A DNA stretch of 64,000 bases from NCBI GenBank assembly GCA_019637645.1, contig JAHBVH010000021.1, forward strand, positions 43,924 through 107,923, given 5' to 3'. The notes under the pieces were generated by a model. It ran no database searches. It worked only from the letters and a program-made list of their open reading frames with translations, and was not told where the DNA came from. A program made the position numbers and the translations under genes. Source of the stretch: Caldilineaceae bacterium. GTDB taxonomy: Bacteria; Chloroflexota; Anaerolineae; Caldilineales; Caldilineaceae. Every line of letters starts with the position of its first letter. The first letter of the stretch is position 1. This document shows positions 43,794 to 52,642 of the stretch, one piece after another.

Positions 43794-45367
43794 AAAGTGA
43801 ACAAGCTTTGACAACCGATTTCGTTTGGCCCAAACGAATTTTTTTTGCAGTAGCTTTTTGTGCTTTGGCCAGCTTGCTAACCCTTATTTTGTCGCGTTTC
43901 CCCATAACCTTACTCCTACTCGGTATCGGGATTGTTGCCGGAGCGGGGCTTTGGTTCGTCCTGTTGGGTAGTGGTCGTGATTTTGAGATCTTATTGCTCG
44001 GGCTATTTTTAATCGGCTATTTCCAAGGCTACGGCGCGAAGCTCTTGGGTGAGTCGATCCCGCAGTCTATATGGGGGGGGGCAAAATATGGTCTATTGGG
44101 GTTAATGCTGCTCGGGTATGTGGCTAGAGTGCTGCAAGGCACGCGCGTAAAGATGAATATCGCTATGCGGCTCTGGCTGGTCACTTGGTTCCTCTTTGGC
44201 ATAGTAGCCACCTTTTTAATGGTAGAGGCTTATTTAGCTAATGGGAACTATAGCCCGATTGGGACAATTCAACAGTTTGGTATCGTCAATATGTCCTTAG
44301 CCTTTTTGGTCTACCTGCGGGCAAAACCTACTCAAATTGATCGCTGGCTTCAGCTCTTGATCTGGGCGGGGATTGTGGCCGCTTGTTTTGGAATCGTTCA
44401 GCGTGTGTTGGGCCCAGCGCGCTTGTCAATGTTAGGTATATCGTCGGATACACTGTTGGCTAGTATGGCTTTTTTGCCTGCGGATAACCCAGAAACTGGA
44501 TTTCTTGATCTAGAAAAAGGTTTACGTGTCTTCTCCTTTTTTGATACACATCATGCCTTTTCTGGCTTTCTCGTCTTATCGATCCTCGCTTTACAGATCC
44601 AGAAGCTGCGGAACCGCGTGAAAGGCTCTTTCTATTGGCCTAGCATGGCGCTGATGTGGGCGGGCATGACGGTAACTTTTAATCTGACGAATCTGCTGAC
44701 CTGTCTACTAACCCTCTCTATGCTCACCATTTTGCAACATGGCGGTCGCTTCGTATCTCTTCTCCGCATTGCTTCGAGCAAGCGCTTTTGGCAGATTGGT
44801 ATTGCTCTCTTTTTTATTCTACTCATCACCGTTGTGGCCTATTCCCCACTGCGTAATCGGCTAGTGGGCATTTTTGATGTTCGGCAGGGCTCATCAACCG
44901 CAGGCGGTTCATTTGCCTATCGGCTAGAAGGGTTGGTAAGTGGCATCCATGCAATCATTGATTATCCTTTGGGATTTGGCTTATATCTCAACAGCACCTA
45001 TGGTGGCCAGACGAATCCAGAACTGAATCATTATGCCCGTGTTGATGGCTATTTTACCAGCCGCGGCGTATTTTTTAGTGGAGATAATTGGTTCCAATGG
45101 TTGATGGTACAGATCGGCCTGCCCGGTTTTATCCTTTATGCGTCCCTCTTTTGGATCCCGATAGGGTGGGGCTGGTACTGGCGCAATCGCCTGCGTAACC
45201 GGGATTGGCGAATCATTGCTCATGGGTGCTTGGCCTTGCTGATCGTGGTCTTTGTGGCTGGTATATCTAACTCCCCAATTTTGGCATTTCCGCCCGCCAA
45301 TCTGCTCTTTTGGGCCATGGTTGGCCTTCTAATAAAAGCGCCGGTATGGGCGCAGAATGAAGTATAA
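43790..45367 (+). CDS. O-antigen ligase/polymerase (Wzy-like) 1
   Basis: This 525-residue integral membrane protein has about 12 predicted helices and a large periplasmic loop near residues 300-430 (SSTAGGSFAYRLEGLVSGIHAIIDYPLGFGLYLN), as in the Wzy_C/WaaL family. It either polymerises repeat units or transfers glycan to an acceptor. It starts with GTG overlapping the TPR stop and overlaps the following glycosyltransferase by 11 nt. A second family member lies at 52643. Confidence 0.88.
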   Translation: MKSEQALTTDFVWPKRIFFAVAFCALASLLTLILSRFPITLLLLGIGIVAGAGLWFVLLGSGRDFEILLLGLFLIGYFQGYGAKLLGESIPQSIWGGAKYGLLGLMLLGYVARVLQGTRVKMNIAMRLWLVTWFLFGIVATFLMVEAYLANGNYSPIGTIQQFGIVNMSLAFLVYLRAKPTQIDRWLQLLIWAGIVAACFGIVQRVLGPARLSMLGISSDTLLASMAFLPADNPETGFLDLEKGLRVFSFFDTHHAFSGFLVLSILALQIQKLRNRVKGSFYWPSMALMWAGMTVTFNLTNLLTCLLTLSMLTILQHGGRFVSLLRIASSKRFWQIGIALFFILLITVVAYSPLRNRLVGIFDVRQGSSTAGGSFAYRLEGLVSGIHAIIDYPLGFGLYLNSTYGGQTNPELNHYARVDGYFTSRGVFFSGDNWFQWLMVQIGLPGFILYASLFWIPIGWGWYWRNRLRNRDWRIIAHGCLALLIVVFVAGISNSPILAFPPANLLFWAMVGLLIKAPVWAQNEV

Positions 45368-46487
45368 GCTCATGCGTATTGGGATAGACACTCACTTTAT
45401 TACTAGCGCACATGCCACGGGGAATCGTACCTATACCGCAGAATTAGTACGCGCCCTGGTTGCGGTCGGTCAGCAACATGAGTATGTGTTATATGCGGTT
45501 GGGGATCATCCTTATTATCAACAGTTTGTGAATAACCCACGCGTGCAAGTGCGCCATGTTTTATCTGGTCGTGGATTAATCCGCAATTTTATCTCTTTGC
45601 CGAAGGCCATTGCGCAAGATCAGCTCGATATTGTCCATTTGCAATTCATCTTGCCCTGGCTGATAAGCGTACCAACTTTACTAGCCATCCATGATCTATA
45701 TTATTTACAGCCATCTGGCCCAGCCTTCTATGAACAGGCGATTGGCAAGCTGACGGCCTGGAGTGCCCGACGCGCACGGCATATTGCCACCCTTTCTGAA
45801 TATTCGCGACGCGATATTATGGCCCAATGTGCCGTGCGAGAAGACCGGGTTACGACCATTCCAGGGGCCATTGATCGGCGCTTTGCACCGGTTTCTGATC
45901 GCGCTGCTATACAATCCCTTCGGGAAAAGGTAGGGATTGCGCGTGATTATGTGCTGTTTGTGGGGCGCACAGAGGATCCACGTAAGAATATTGGCTCCTT
46001 ATTGGATGCATATATCGCTTTGCGCCGCCAGGGCCAAATTACTGATCAACTTGTCATCGCGGGGCGGCATGGGGCAGGTACCGCGTTGCTGCAGGAGAAG
46101 GTCCACTCCGCAGGATTGGCTGAGGATGTTCTGTTTCCAGGTGTGATTGCAGATCTAGATTTGCCGATTTTAATGACGGGAGCCAAACTATTTGTTTATG
46201 TTTCCTCGTTTGAAGGATTTGGTCTACCAGTTCTGGAGGCTATGGCCTGTGGAACGCCTGTCATTACGTCGAATACTACTTCGTTGCCAGAGGTAGCAGG
46301 CGATGCTGCCTTGTGTGTTACACCAGGTAATGTAGATGAACTGATGAGGGCAATGCAACAAGTGTTGCAAAATGCTGAACTACAAAACCAGTTGCGTGAA
46401 CGTGGTCTGCAGCGTGCAAAATTATTTTCGTGGGAGCGGGCCGCACGTGAAACGTTAGCAATTTATGAGAAAATCGGCTTGTCGTAA
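45357..46487 (+). CDS. Family 4 glycosyltransferase B
   Basis: This 376-residue GT-B enzyme has GIDTHFITSAHATGNRTYTAELV at the N-terminus, YVLFVGRTEDPRKNIGSLLDAYIAL in the linker, and the C-terminal YVSSFEGFGLPVLEAMACGTPVITSNTTSLPEV (EX7E), closely matching the RfaG/mannosyltransferase type. It may start at the ATG at 45357 or at 45372 (MRIGID), which is the more usual family start; neither has a clear RBS. It overlaps the polymerase gene. Confidence 0.9.
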   Translation: MKYKLMRIGIDTHFITSAHATGNRTYTAELVRALVAVGQQHEYVLYAVGDHPYYQQFVNNPRVQVRHVLSGRGLIRNFISLPKAIAQDQLDIVHLQFILPWLISVPTLLAIHDLYYLQPSGPAFYEQAIGKLTAWSARRARHIATLSEYSRRDIMAQCAVREDRVTTIPGAIDRRFAPVSDRAAIQSLREKVGIARDYVLFVGRTEDPRKNIGSLLDAYIALRRQGQITDQLVIAGRHGAGTALLQEKVHSAGLAEDVLFPGVIADLDLPILMTGAKLFVYVSSFEGFGLPVLEAMACGTPVITSNTTSLPEVAGDAALCVTPGNVDELMRAMQQVLQNAELQNQLRERGLQRAKLFSWERAARETLAIYEKIGLS

Positions 46488-46550
46488 AAATGTATACGAC
46501 CAAAGTACAAGCCAATATTCGCATCGATAAAGAGTGAAGAGGGGATGGGT

Positions 46551-47561
46551 ATGACGAAAAGTCTTGTTACCGGAGGAGCCGGTTTTATCGGCTCGCATGT
46601 TGTCGATGAGTTGATCCAAATGGGTCATCAAGTGACAGTGTTAGACGATTTAAGCGGCGGATTTCTCGAAAATGTAAATTCACTTGCCCATTTTGTGCAG
46701 GGTAGCGTTACCGATCATGCGCTGGTTGATCGCTTGTTTACGGAAAGTCGTTTCGATTATGTTTTTCACTTGGCTGCTTATGCGGCTGAGGGGCTTAGTC
46801 ACTTTATTAAACGCTTTAACTACACCAATAACTTAATCGGCAGTATTAATCTGATTAATGCTGCTGTCAATGTTGGAACAGTAAAATGTTTTGTCTTTAC
46901 ATCATCAATCGCCGTATATGGCACCAATCAAGTGCCTATGGTGGAAGAAGCGACGCCTTTGCCAGAAGACCCCTATGGTATTGCCAAATACGCGGTTGAA
47001 CTTGATCTAAAAGAAAGCCATGAAATGTTTGGCTTAAATTATATGATTTTTCGACCGCATAATGTCTATGGCGAGCGCCAGAACATTGGGGATCGGTATC
47101 GGAATGTCATTGGGATCTTTATGAATAACATTCTACAAGGCAAACCGATGACCGTCTTTGGTGATGGCAAACAAACACGCGCCTTTAGCCATGTCAAGGA
47201 TGTCGCGCCGATCATTGCGCGTTCTGTTCAGCGTGAGCAAGCCTACAATCAGGTATTTAATGTTGGGGCTGATCAAACCTATTCGATTCTGCAACTTGCG
47301 GAGACTGTTGCTGCCGCCATGGATGCCGCGCCCAATATTTTGCATTTAGAGGCACGGCAAGAAGTTGTAGACGCCTTTTCCTTACATACCAAAGTTCAGG
47401 CTGTTTTTGGTGATTTAATTCAAGATGTTTCACTTGAAGATGGCATTAAGCAAATGGCTGCTTGGGTTAAACAGAGTGGTAGCCGAGCTAGCACAAATTT
47501 TGAGGGAATCGAAGTAGAAAAAAATATGCCCCCTGCCTGGCGAGCCAAAATTACGGATTGA
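46551..47561 (+). CDS. NAD-dependent sugar epimerase/dehydratase (extended SDR)
   Basis: This 336-residue SDR protein is of the UDP-hexose epimerase type, with SLVTGGAGFIGSHVVDEL, VLDDLSGGFLENV, HLAAYAAEGLSHF, the catalytic PEDPYGIAKYAVEL (YxxxK), RPHNVYGERQNIGDRYRNV and TRAFSHVKDV. The ATG at 46551 is preferred since GAGG lies 8 nt upstream; 46545 would be too close. It probably supplies an epimerised nucleotide sugar (such as UDP-galactose or UDP-GalNAc) for this locus. Confidence 0.92.
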   Translation: MTKSLVTGGAGFIGSHVVDELIQMGHQVTVLDDLSGGFLENVNSLAHFVQGSVTDHALVDRLFTESRFDYVFHLAAYAAEGLSHFIKRFNYTNNLIGSINLINAAVNVGTVKCFVFTSSIAVYGTNQVPMVEEATPLPEDPYGIAKYAVELDLKESHEMFGLNYMIFRPHNVYGERQNIGDRYRNVIGIFMNNILQGKPMTVFGDGKQTRAFSHVKDVAPIIARSVQREQAYNQVFNVGADQTYSILQLAETVAAAMDAAPNILHLEARQEVVDAFSLHTKVQAVFGDLIQDVSLEDGIKQMAAWVKQSGSRASTNFEGIEVEKNMPPAWRAKITD

Positions 47562-47582
47562 GTATAGGTCAAGGATCGAGAA

Positions 47583-48749
47583 ATGAAAATTGCCTTTATC
47601 GGTGCTCGTGGAATCCCTCACGGATATTCAAGTGCTGAACAAATCGCCCTAAACGTTGGCAAACGACTTGTGGCGCGCGGGCATCAATATACTGTCTATT
47701 GCCGTAGTCAGCTATTTAAAGATCGTGCCCCAGTTTATGAAGGGATACGGCGCGTATTCCTGCCTACAATCGATCACAAAATATTCGGTCAAATGTTGCA
47801 TGGGTTTTTAGCAGGGACACATTCAATTTCTCAGGATTTTGATGTTGTTCACTTTCAATGCTTGACCAATACCTACCAAAGCATCCTACCTTGGTTGCTA
47901 AAGCGTAATATTGTGATCAACGTGAATGGGCAAGAATGGGATAATCCGAAGTGGCCGAAAACTTTGCGTCACACTTTCTTCAAGTCAACCGTATATATTA
48001 CATTAGGGATGTGTCGCGAAATCATTACAGATGCGCAAGGAATGTACGATATCTATGTGGAGCGCTACAATCGGCGATCAACGATTATTGAATACGGGAC
48101 CGAGATTGTCACTCCTCGCGAGCCTAAAATTCTTGAGCAATATGGCCTATCACCGAAGCAGTATTACTTTGTGGCAGCGCGTATTGTGCCAAGCAATCAG
48201 ATTCATGTGATCGTGGAGGCCTTTAAGCGCTCAGGTTCTAATAAGGTGTTAGCGATTGCTGGTGGCGGTGCCTATGGGAGCCAGTTTTATCAAGAACTGA
48301 CTCAAAACGCCGGTGATAAGGTTAAATTTTTAGGCCTGATTTCTAATCAAAGCCATATGGACGAGCTTTATGCCAATGCGTATGGTTATTTACATGGGGC
48401 AACTTTGGGTGGGGTAAACTCGGCGCTCTTACGACCACTGGGCGCTGGCTGTCCTGCATTGGCTTTTGAAACCCCGTTTAACCGCGAAGTATTAGAGATG
48501 CGTGAAGGCGAAATTTGCGGTCGCATCTGGGGAAATCCAGCGCAGTTAGCCGAGGGCATTCAAGAATTTGATAGCAACGCAAAGCTGGTAGAAAAATTAG
48601 CCGAATTGAGCGTTGTGCAAATCAAACGGAACTTCACCTGGGACCTGGTTGCCGATCAATATGAGATATTTTATAAAGGGTTCGTTGAGCAATGGCCTGT
48701 CGAGAAGATTCGAGCAATGGTCGCTGCCCAAAAAGAAAAATATGTATAG
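47583..48749 (+). CDS. DUF1972-type glycosyltransferase (GT4-like)
   Basis: This 388-residue protein opens with KIAFIGARGIPHGYSSAEQIA, the GxRGIPxxYxxxE pattern of the DUF1972/rhamnosyltransferase-like GT4 subfamily. YYFVAARIVPSNQIHVIVEAFKR (linker) and a C-terminal donor-binding region with HGATLGGVNSALLRPLGAG follow. Relatives act in capsule or cell-wall polysaccharide synthesis, often as rhamnosyltransferases. The donor is not proven here. It is separated by 21 nt from the epimerase gene. Confidence 0.87.
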   Translation: MKIAFIGARGIPHGYSSAEQIALNVGKRLVARGHQYTVYCRSQLFKDRAPVYEGIRRVFLPTIDHKIFGQMLHGFLAGTHSISQDFDVVHFQCLTNTYQSILPWLLKRNIVINVNGQEWDNPKWPKTLRHTFFKSTVYITLGMCREIITDAQGMYDIYVERYNRRSTIIEYGTEIVTPREPKILEQYGLSPKQYYFVAARIVPSNQIHVIVEAFKRSGSNKVLAIAGGGAYGSQFYQELTQNAGDKVKFLGLISNQSHMDELYANAYGYLHGATLGGVNSALLRPLGAGCPALAFETPFNREVLEMREGEICGRIWGNPAQLAEGIQEFDSNAKLVEKLAELSVVQIKRNFTWDLVADQYEIFYKGFVEQWPVEKIRAMVAAQKEKYV

Positions 48750-48770
48750 CAACGCGTGGAGAACAGGTAT

Positions 48771-49964
48771 ATGACATTAAATCCCATTCAGGTTCCATTT
48801 GTTGATCTTGGCGCTCAACACCTTGAAGTACGGTCTGAAATTGATGCTGTGATGGCGCATGTGGTAGATACTTCTAGCTTCATCGGTGGACCTCTGCTCG
48901 CCAAATTTGAGGCGAATTTTGCTCAATATTGCGGTGTCACACAGGCGATTGGGGTGAGTGATGGGACACATGCTCTCCAGTTAGCGTTGCGTGCAATTGG
49001 CGTTACGCACAGTGATCTTGTTTTGACTGTTTCACATACATTTATCGCGACTGCCGAGGCGATTGTCCAATGTGGTGCCGAGCCAGTTTTTCTAGAGATT
49101 GATCCAGAGACCTATACGCTCAGCCCGCACGCTTTAGCCGCATGGTTGGAAGCTGAGTGCCTGCTTGATGAAAACGATGTTTGCCGTTACCAACGCACGA
49201 ATCAACGGGTAGTGGCTATTGTTCCCGTACACCTCTATGGCCTTCCTGCCGATATGGAGCCAATTCTAGCGATTGCTGAGCGCTATCATCTTAGGGTGGT
49301 TGAAGATGCTTGTCAAGCGCATGGTGCATGGTACAAATTCAGCGACGGTAGACAAATGCGCGCGGGCAGTATGGGTGATGTGGGCTGCTTCAGTTTCTAT
49401 CCAGGCAAAAATCTCGGTGCCATGGGGGAGGCTGGGGCCGTCGTTACGAATGACCCAGACCTTGCCCACCAAGTGCGTATCTTACGCGATCATGGTCAGA
49501 ATCGTAAGTATATTCACCAAACTCGCTATGGCATTAATGCACGGTTAGATGCACTGCAGGCCGGTATTTTAGATATAAAATTAGCTCGTTTGGATAGATG
49601 GAATCATCGACGCCGAGAAATTGCGGCCTATTATGATGAGTGCTTAGGGCCAATCGATGGCATTCAAATACCGCGAACGCCTGATTGTACATACCATGTC
49701 TATCATCTATACGTAATTCTTCTTGACCAGCGTGATCTTGTCCAACAACAGCTTCAGGCGCTTGGCATATCAACTGGGCTCCACTATCCAACCCCGGTTC
49801 ATTTACAGGAAGCTTTTGCTGATCAAGGTTATCAGCCAGGCGATTTGCCAATCACCGAGCGAGTAGCCCATACCTTATTATCATTGCCAATGTTTCCCCA
49901 TATGAGTGATAGTCAGGTGGAATATGTAGTAACCAAATTGCGCCAAGTTCGTCAATCTCTGTAA
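48771..49964 (+). CDS. DegT/DnrJ/EryC1 sugar aminotransferase
   Basis: This 397-residue PLP enzyme installs an amino group on a keto-sugar nucleotide. The fold-type I features are GVSDGTHALQLALRA, the acidic VVEDACQAHGAWY block, and the PLP lysine in GCFSFYPGKNLGAMGEAGAVVT (FYPGKNLG). QIPRTPDCTYHVYHLYVI is near the end. The ATG at 48771 has GGAG 9 nt upstream; the GTG at 48756 is less likely. With the dehydrogenase at 29839 and the Gfo/Idh gene at 51528 it could form a WbpA/B/E-like amino-uronate route. Confidence 0.93.
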   Translation: MTLNPIQVPFVDLGAQHLEVRSEIDAVMAHVVDTSSFIGGPLLAKFEANFAQYCGVTQAIGVSDGTHALQLALRAIGVTHSDLVLTVSHTFIATAEAIVQCGAEPVFLEIDPETYTLSPHALAAWLEAECLLDENDVCRYQRTNQRVVAIVPVHLYGLPADMEPILAIAERYHLRVVEDACQAHGAWYKFSDGRQMRAGSMGDVGCFSFYPGKNLGAMGEAGAVVTNDPDLAHQVRILRDHGQNRKYIHQTRYGINARLDALQAGILDIKLARLDRWNHRRREIAAYYDECLGPIDGIQIPRTPDCTYHVYHLYVILLDQRDLVQQQLQALGISTGLHYPTPVHLQEAFADQGYQPGDLPITERVAHTLLSLPMFPHMSDSQVEYVVTKLRQVRQSL

Positions 49965-49999
49965 CACTGAAATCGTCGGTTATTTAAGGAAGGTCGAAC

Positions 50000-51499
50000 A
50001 TGCTGCGTCAATTTAGCACTCGGCGTGTGCTTGGTTTTATTACCTTTGATTGGTTCGGTACCATAAGTGTACTTTTTCTAGCCGCTTATTTGCGCGTCTG
50101 GATTGGAAACTTGCCTGACTTTATTTTTGACGCAACCCGCATGTTAGGTATTCCAATCAATACTTGGGAAGTTAACTTGGCTTCCGATGCGCTTACCCCA
50201 CAAGTGTTTGCTGTAGTGAGCTTGATTTGGCCCTTTTTCTTTCTTGTTTTTCATGTCTATGATGGACGTTATAACGAGACGTTGAAGGCTGAACTTGCCA
50301 ATGTTTTTCTGGCCGTACTTGCGGCGACTTTGACCTTTGCTGGTTTATTATACTTCACCTATCAAGAGACGTCACGCATCCTCTTTGTCATGTTTTTTTT
50401 CCTAGACATGATCCTTTTGATCAGTGTTAGAGTGATCTGGTGGGCATTACGTCACTCCAAGCAAATCAATCGGACCGTGCATCCCGTGCTGATTGTAGGA
50501 GCAGGTCACCTCGGTCAACGAGTTGCAAGCGAATTAAAGCGGTATGGCCCTGCACAAATTATGGTCGTTGGTTTTGTCGATGATGATCGATTAAAACAAA
50601 ATACCGTTATTAAAGGACTTCCCGTTTTAGGTTCGCTAGAAGAAATTCCAGCAATTGTCCAAAAACATGTAATCCGGGATGCGGTCGTTGCCTTGCCACT
50701 TGATGCACACATTCGTATGGTTGATATTTGCCGCAAATTACAAGGCATTGGTATTCGCGTTCATGTGGTGCCTGATCTGTTTGCACTCTCTTTTCCAAGT
50801 GCGACTCTGTATGGCTTTGGGGATATCCCCATAATTGACTTAGGCCAACCTGGAATTTATGGCTGGCGGCGTATCTTTAAGCGTGTATTTGACGTTGTCG
50901 TGGCAACGATCATCTTGATGCTTGCTGCCCCGTTGATGCTCATCACCGCGGCATTGATCAAATGGGATTCACCTGGCCCTATTTTTTATCGGCAGAGGCG
51001 GATGGGCGAGAATGGCCAACCGTTTGATATGGTGAAGTTCCGTTCGATGAAAGTCAACGCTGATGACAAGCTACATCGTGAGCACTTAGCCCGTCTAATT
51101 AAAGAGAATGTTTCTCTGGCAGAGGGTGTCAATGGAAAAGCGGATAGTTTGAAATTGCAAAACGACCCACGAATAACAAGGGTGGGCCGCTTTATTCGGA
51201 AGACCAGCATAGATGAACTGCCTCAGCTTTTGAATGTGCTACAGGGCGAGATGAGTCTAGTCGGCCCCCGGCCCCCGATCCCCTATGAAGTGGATATGTA
51301 CCAAGAGTGGCATAAACGGCGCCTTGAGGCAATCCCTGGCATGACAGGTTTATGGCAGGTACATGGTCGTAATCAAGTGAGCTTTGATGAAATGGTACAA
51401 ATGGATATCACCTATATTGAGCAGCAATCCCTTTGGTTAGATTTCAAGCTCTTATTACTCACCCCGTTTGCTTTACTGTCCAGCCGTGGCGCTGGTTGA
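50000..51499 (+). CDS. Undecaprenyl-phosphate glycosylphosphotransferase (priming enzyme)
   Basis: This 499-residue enzyme starts repeat-unit assembly by transferring a sugar-1-phosphate to undecaprenyl phosphate. It has an N-terminal four-helix membrane domain (about residues 10-145), a Rossmann-like CoA_binding_3 region (VLIVGAGHLGQRVASELKRYG and VGFVDDD) and the C-terminal bacterial sugar transferase domain (about 292-499) with IFKRVFDVVVATI, PGPIFYRQRRMG, FDMVKFRSM, DPRITRVGRFIRKTSIDELPQ and MSLVGPRPP. It has an AAGGAAGG site and an intact catalytic region. A shorter, internally deleted relative lies at 54063. Confidence 0.95.
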   Translation: MLRQFSTRRVLGFITFDWFGTISVLFLAAYLRVWIGNLPDFIFDATRMLGIPINTWEVNLASDALTPQVFAVVSLIWPFFFLVFHVYDGRYNETLKAELANVFLAVLAATLTFAGLLYFTYQETSRILFVMFFFLDMILLISVRVIWWALRHSKQINRTVHPVLIVGAGHLGQRVASELKRYGPAQIMVVGFVDDDRLKQNTVIKGLPVLGSLEEIPAIVQKHVIRDAVVALPLDAHIRMVDICRKLQGIGIRVHVVPDLFALSFPSATLYGFGDIPIIDLGQPGIYGWRRIFKRVFDVVVATIILMLAAPLMLITAALIKWDSPGPIFYRQRRMGENGQPFDMVKFRSMKVNADDKLHREHLARLIKENVSLAEGVNGKADSLKLQNDPRITRVGRFIRKTSIDELPQLLNVLQGEMSLVGPRPPIPYEVDMYQEWHKRRLEAIPGMTGLWQVHGRNQVSFDEMVQMDITYIEQQSLWLDFKLLLLTPFALLSSRGAG

Positions 51500-51527
51500 T
51501 TTTGGAATATACAAAGGAAACCAAGCA

Positions 51528-52541
51528 GTGATAAAAATTGGCGTTATTGGCTGCGGCTATTGGGGGCCAAAGCATGCCCGTAATTTTCATGAGCTTCCAG
51601 GCGTCAAGCTAGCTTGGGTAGCCGATTTGAGCAACGAGCGGCTTGAGCATATGAAATCTTTGTATCCCCATGTTCAGACGACACAAAATTATCGGCATAT
51701 GCTAGAACAAGATATCGATGCCGTTGTCGTATCGACACCTGTGTCAACCCACAAGAAAATCGGGTTGGATGTTCTAATGGCTGGTAAGCACGTCCTGATT
51801 GAGAAACCTTTAGCGGCTACATCAGCAGAAGCACTTGAATTAATTCAAGTCGCCAAGGCGATGAATCGCATCCTAATGGTTGGGCATACCTTTGTTTATA
51901 ACCCTGCTGTTCGGGTGATACGTAACATCGTTGCTTCGGGCGAATTGGGGAGCATCTATTATATTAACGCGACACGTGTCAATTTAGGGCTTTTCCAAAC
52001 GGATATTAATGTGATTTGGGACCTAGCCCCCCATGATATATCCATTTTGAATTATATTCTGGACGCCGCGCCGACCGCTGTCAGCGCACGCGGTGGCGTT
52101 TACGTCCAGCGTGAGCGCGGGATTCATGATGTCGCGTACATCACATTATCTTACCCTCAGAATATTATGGCCGAAGTGCGGGTGAGTTGGTTAGATCCAG
52201 TTAAAATCCGCCGATATACCATTGTCGGCAGCAAAAAAATGTTGGTTTATGACGATATCGCGCATGCCAAGGTTGTTATCTATGATAAGGGTGTAGATGT
52301 TCCGCCTTATTCAGATACATTAGAACAGTTCCAACTTTCTTATCGACATGGCGTAGAATATGCATATCCAATTTACTGGACAGAGCCACTCCGCAATGAA
52401 TGTGAGGAATTTGTGGAGGCAATCCGCACCGGCCGCGCGCCGCTTAGCGATGGCTATGCCGGGCTAAGCGTTGTACAAGTTTTGGAAAAGGCCCAACGCT
52501 CATTATTCAACAATGGCTCCCATGAAGAGGTAAAGTTGTGA
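51528..52541 (+). CDS. Gfo/Idh/MocA-family sugar oxidoreductase
   Basis: This 337-residue enzyme resembles WlbA/WbpB-type dehydrogenases in polysaccharide loci. The Rossmann motif is KIGVIGCGYWGPKHARNF, the EKPLAATSAEA motif is near residue 97, and the C-terminal barrel includes IWDLAPHDISILNYIL. GTG at 51528 is the start, with AAAGGA 8 nt upstream; the open frame from 51468 overlaps the priming enzyme. It may oxidise a nucleotide sugar at C3 before amination by the neighbouring DegT enzyme. A palindrome follows the stop. Confidence 0.92.
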   Translation: MIKIGVIGCGYWGPKHARNFHELPGVKLAWVADLSNERLEHMKSLYPHVQTTQNYRHMLEQDIDAVVVSTPVSTHKKIGLDVLMAGKHVLIEKPLAATSAEALELIQVAKAMNRILMVGHTFVYNPAVRVIRNIVASGELGSIYYINATRVNLGLFQTDINVIWDLAPHDISILNYILDAAPTAVSARGGVYVQRERGIHDVAYITLSYPQNIMAEVRVSWLDPVKIRRYTIVGSKKMLVYDDIAHAKVVIYDKGVDVPPYSDTLEQFQLSYRHGVEYAYPIYWTEPLRNECEEFVEAIRTGRAPLSDGYAGLSVVQVLEKAQRSLFNNGSHEEVKL

Positions 52542-52565
52542 GTGGCCAGTGGTAGAGCAGTTACC

Positions 52566-52590
52566 TGTGCCCGTTGGCCCAACGGGCACA
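52566..52590. terminator. Perfect palindrome after the oxidoreductase gene
   Basis: TGTGCCCGTTGG pairs with CCAACGGGCACA around a single central C (12-bp stem), starting 24 nt past the stop. No U-tract follows. Confidence 0.6.
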
Positions 52591-52642
52591 CAATAGCCAC
52601 TACTTTATGTTTGATCAAGAATAGGGATGGAGTTAAGAAGTT

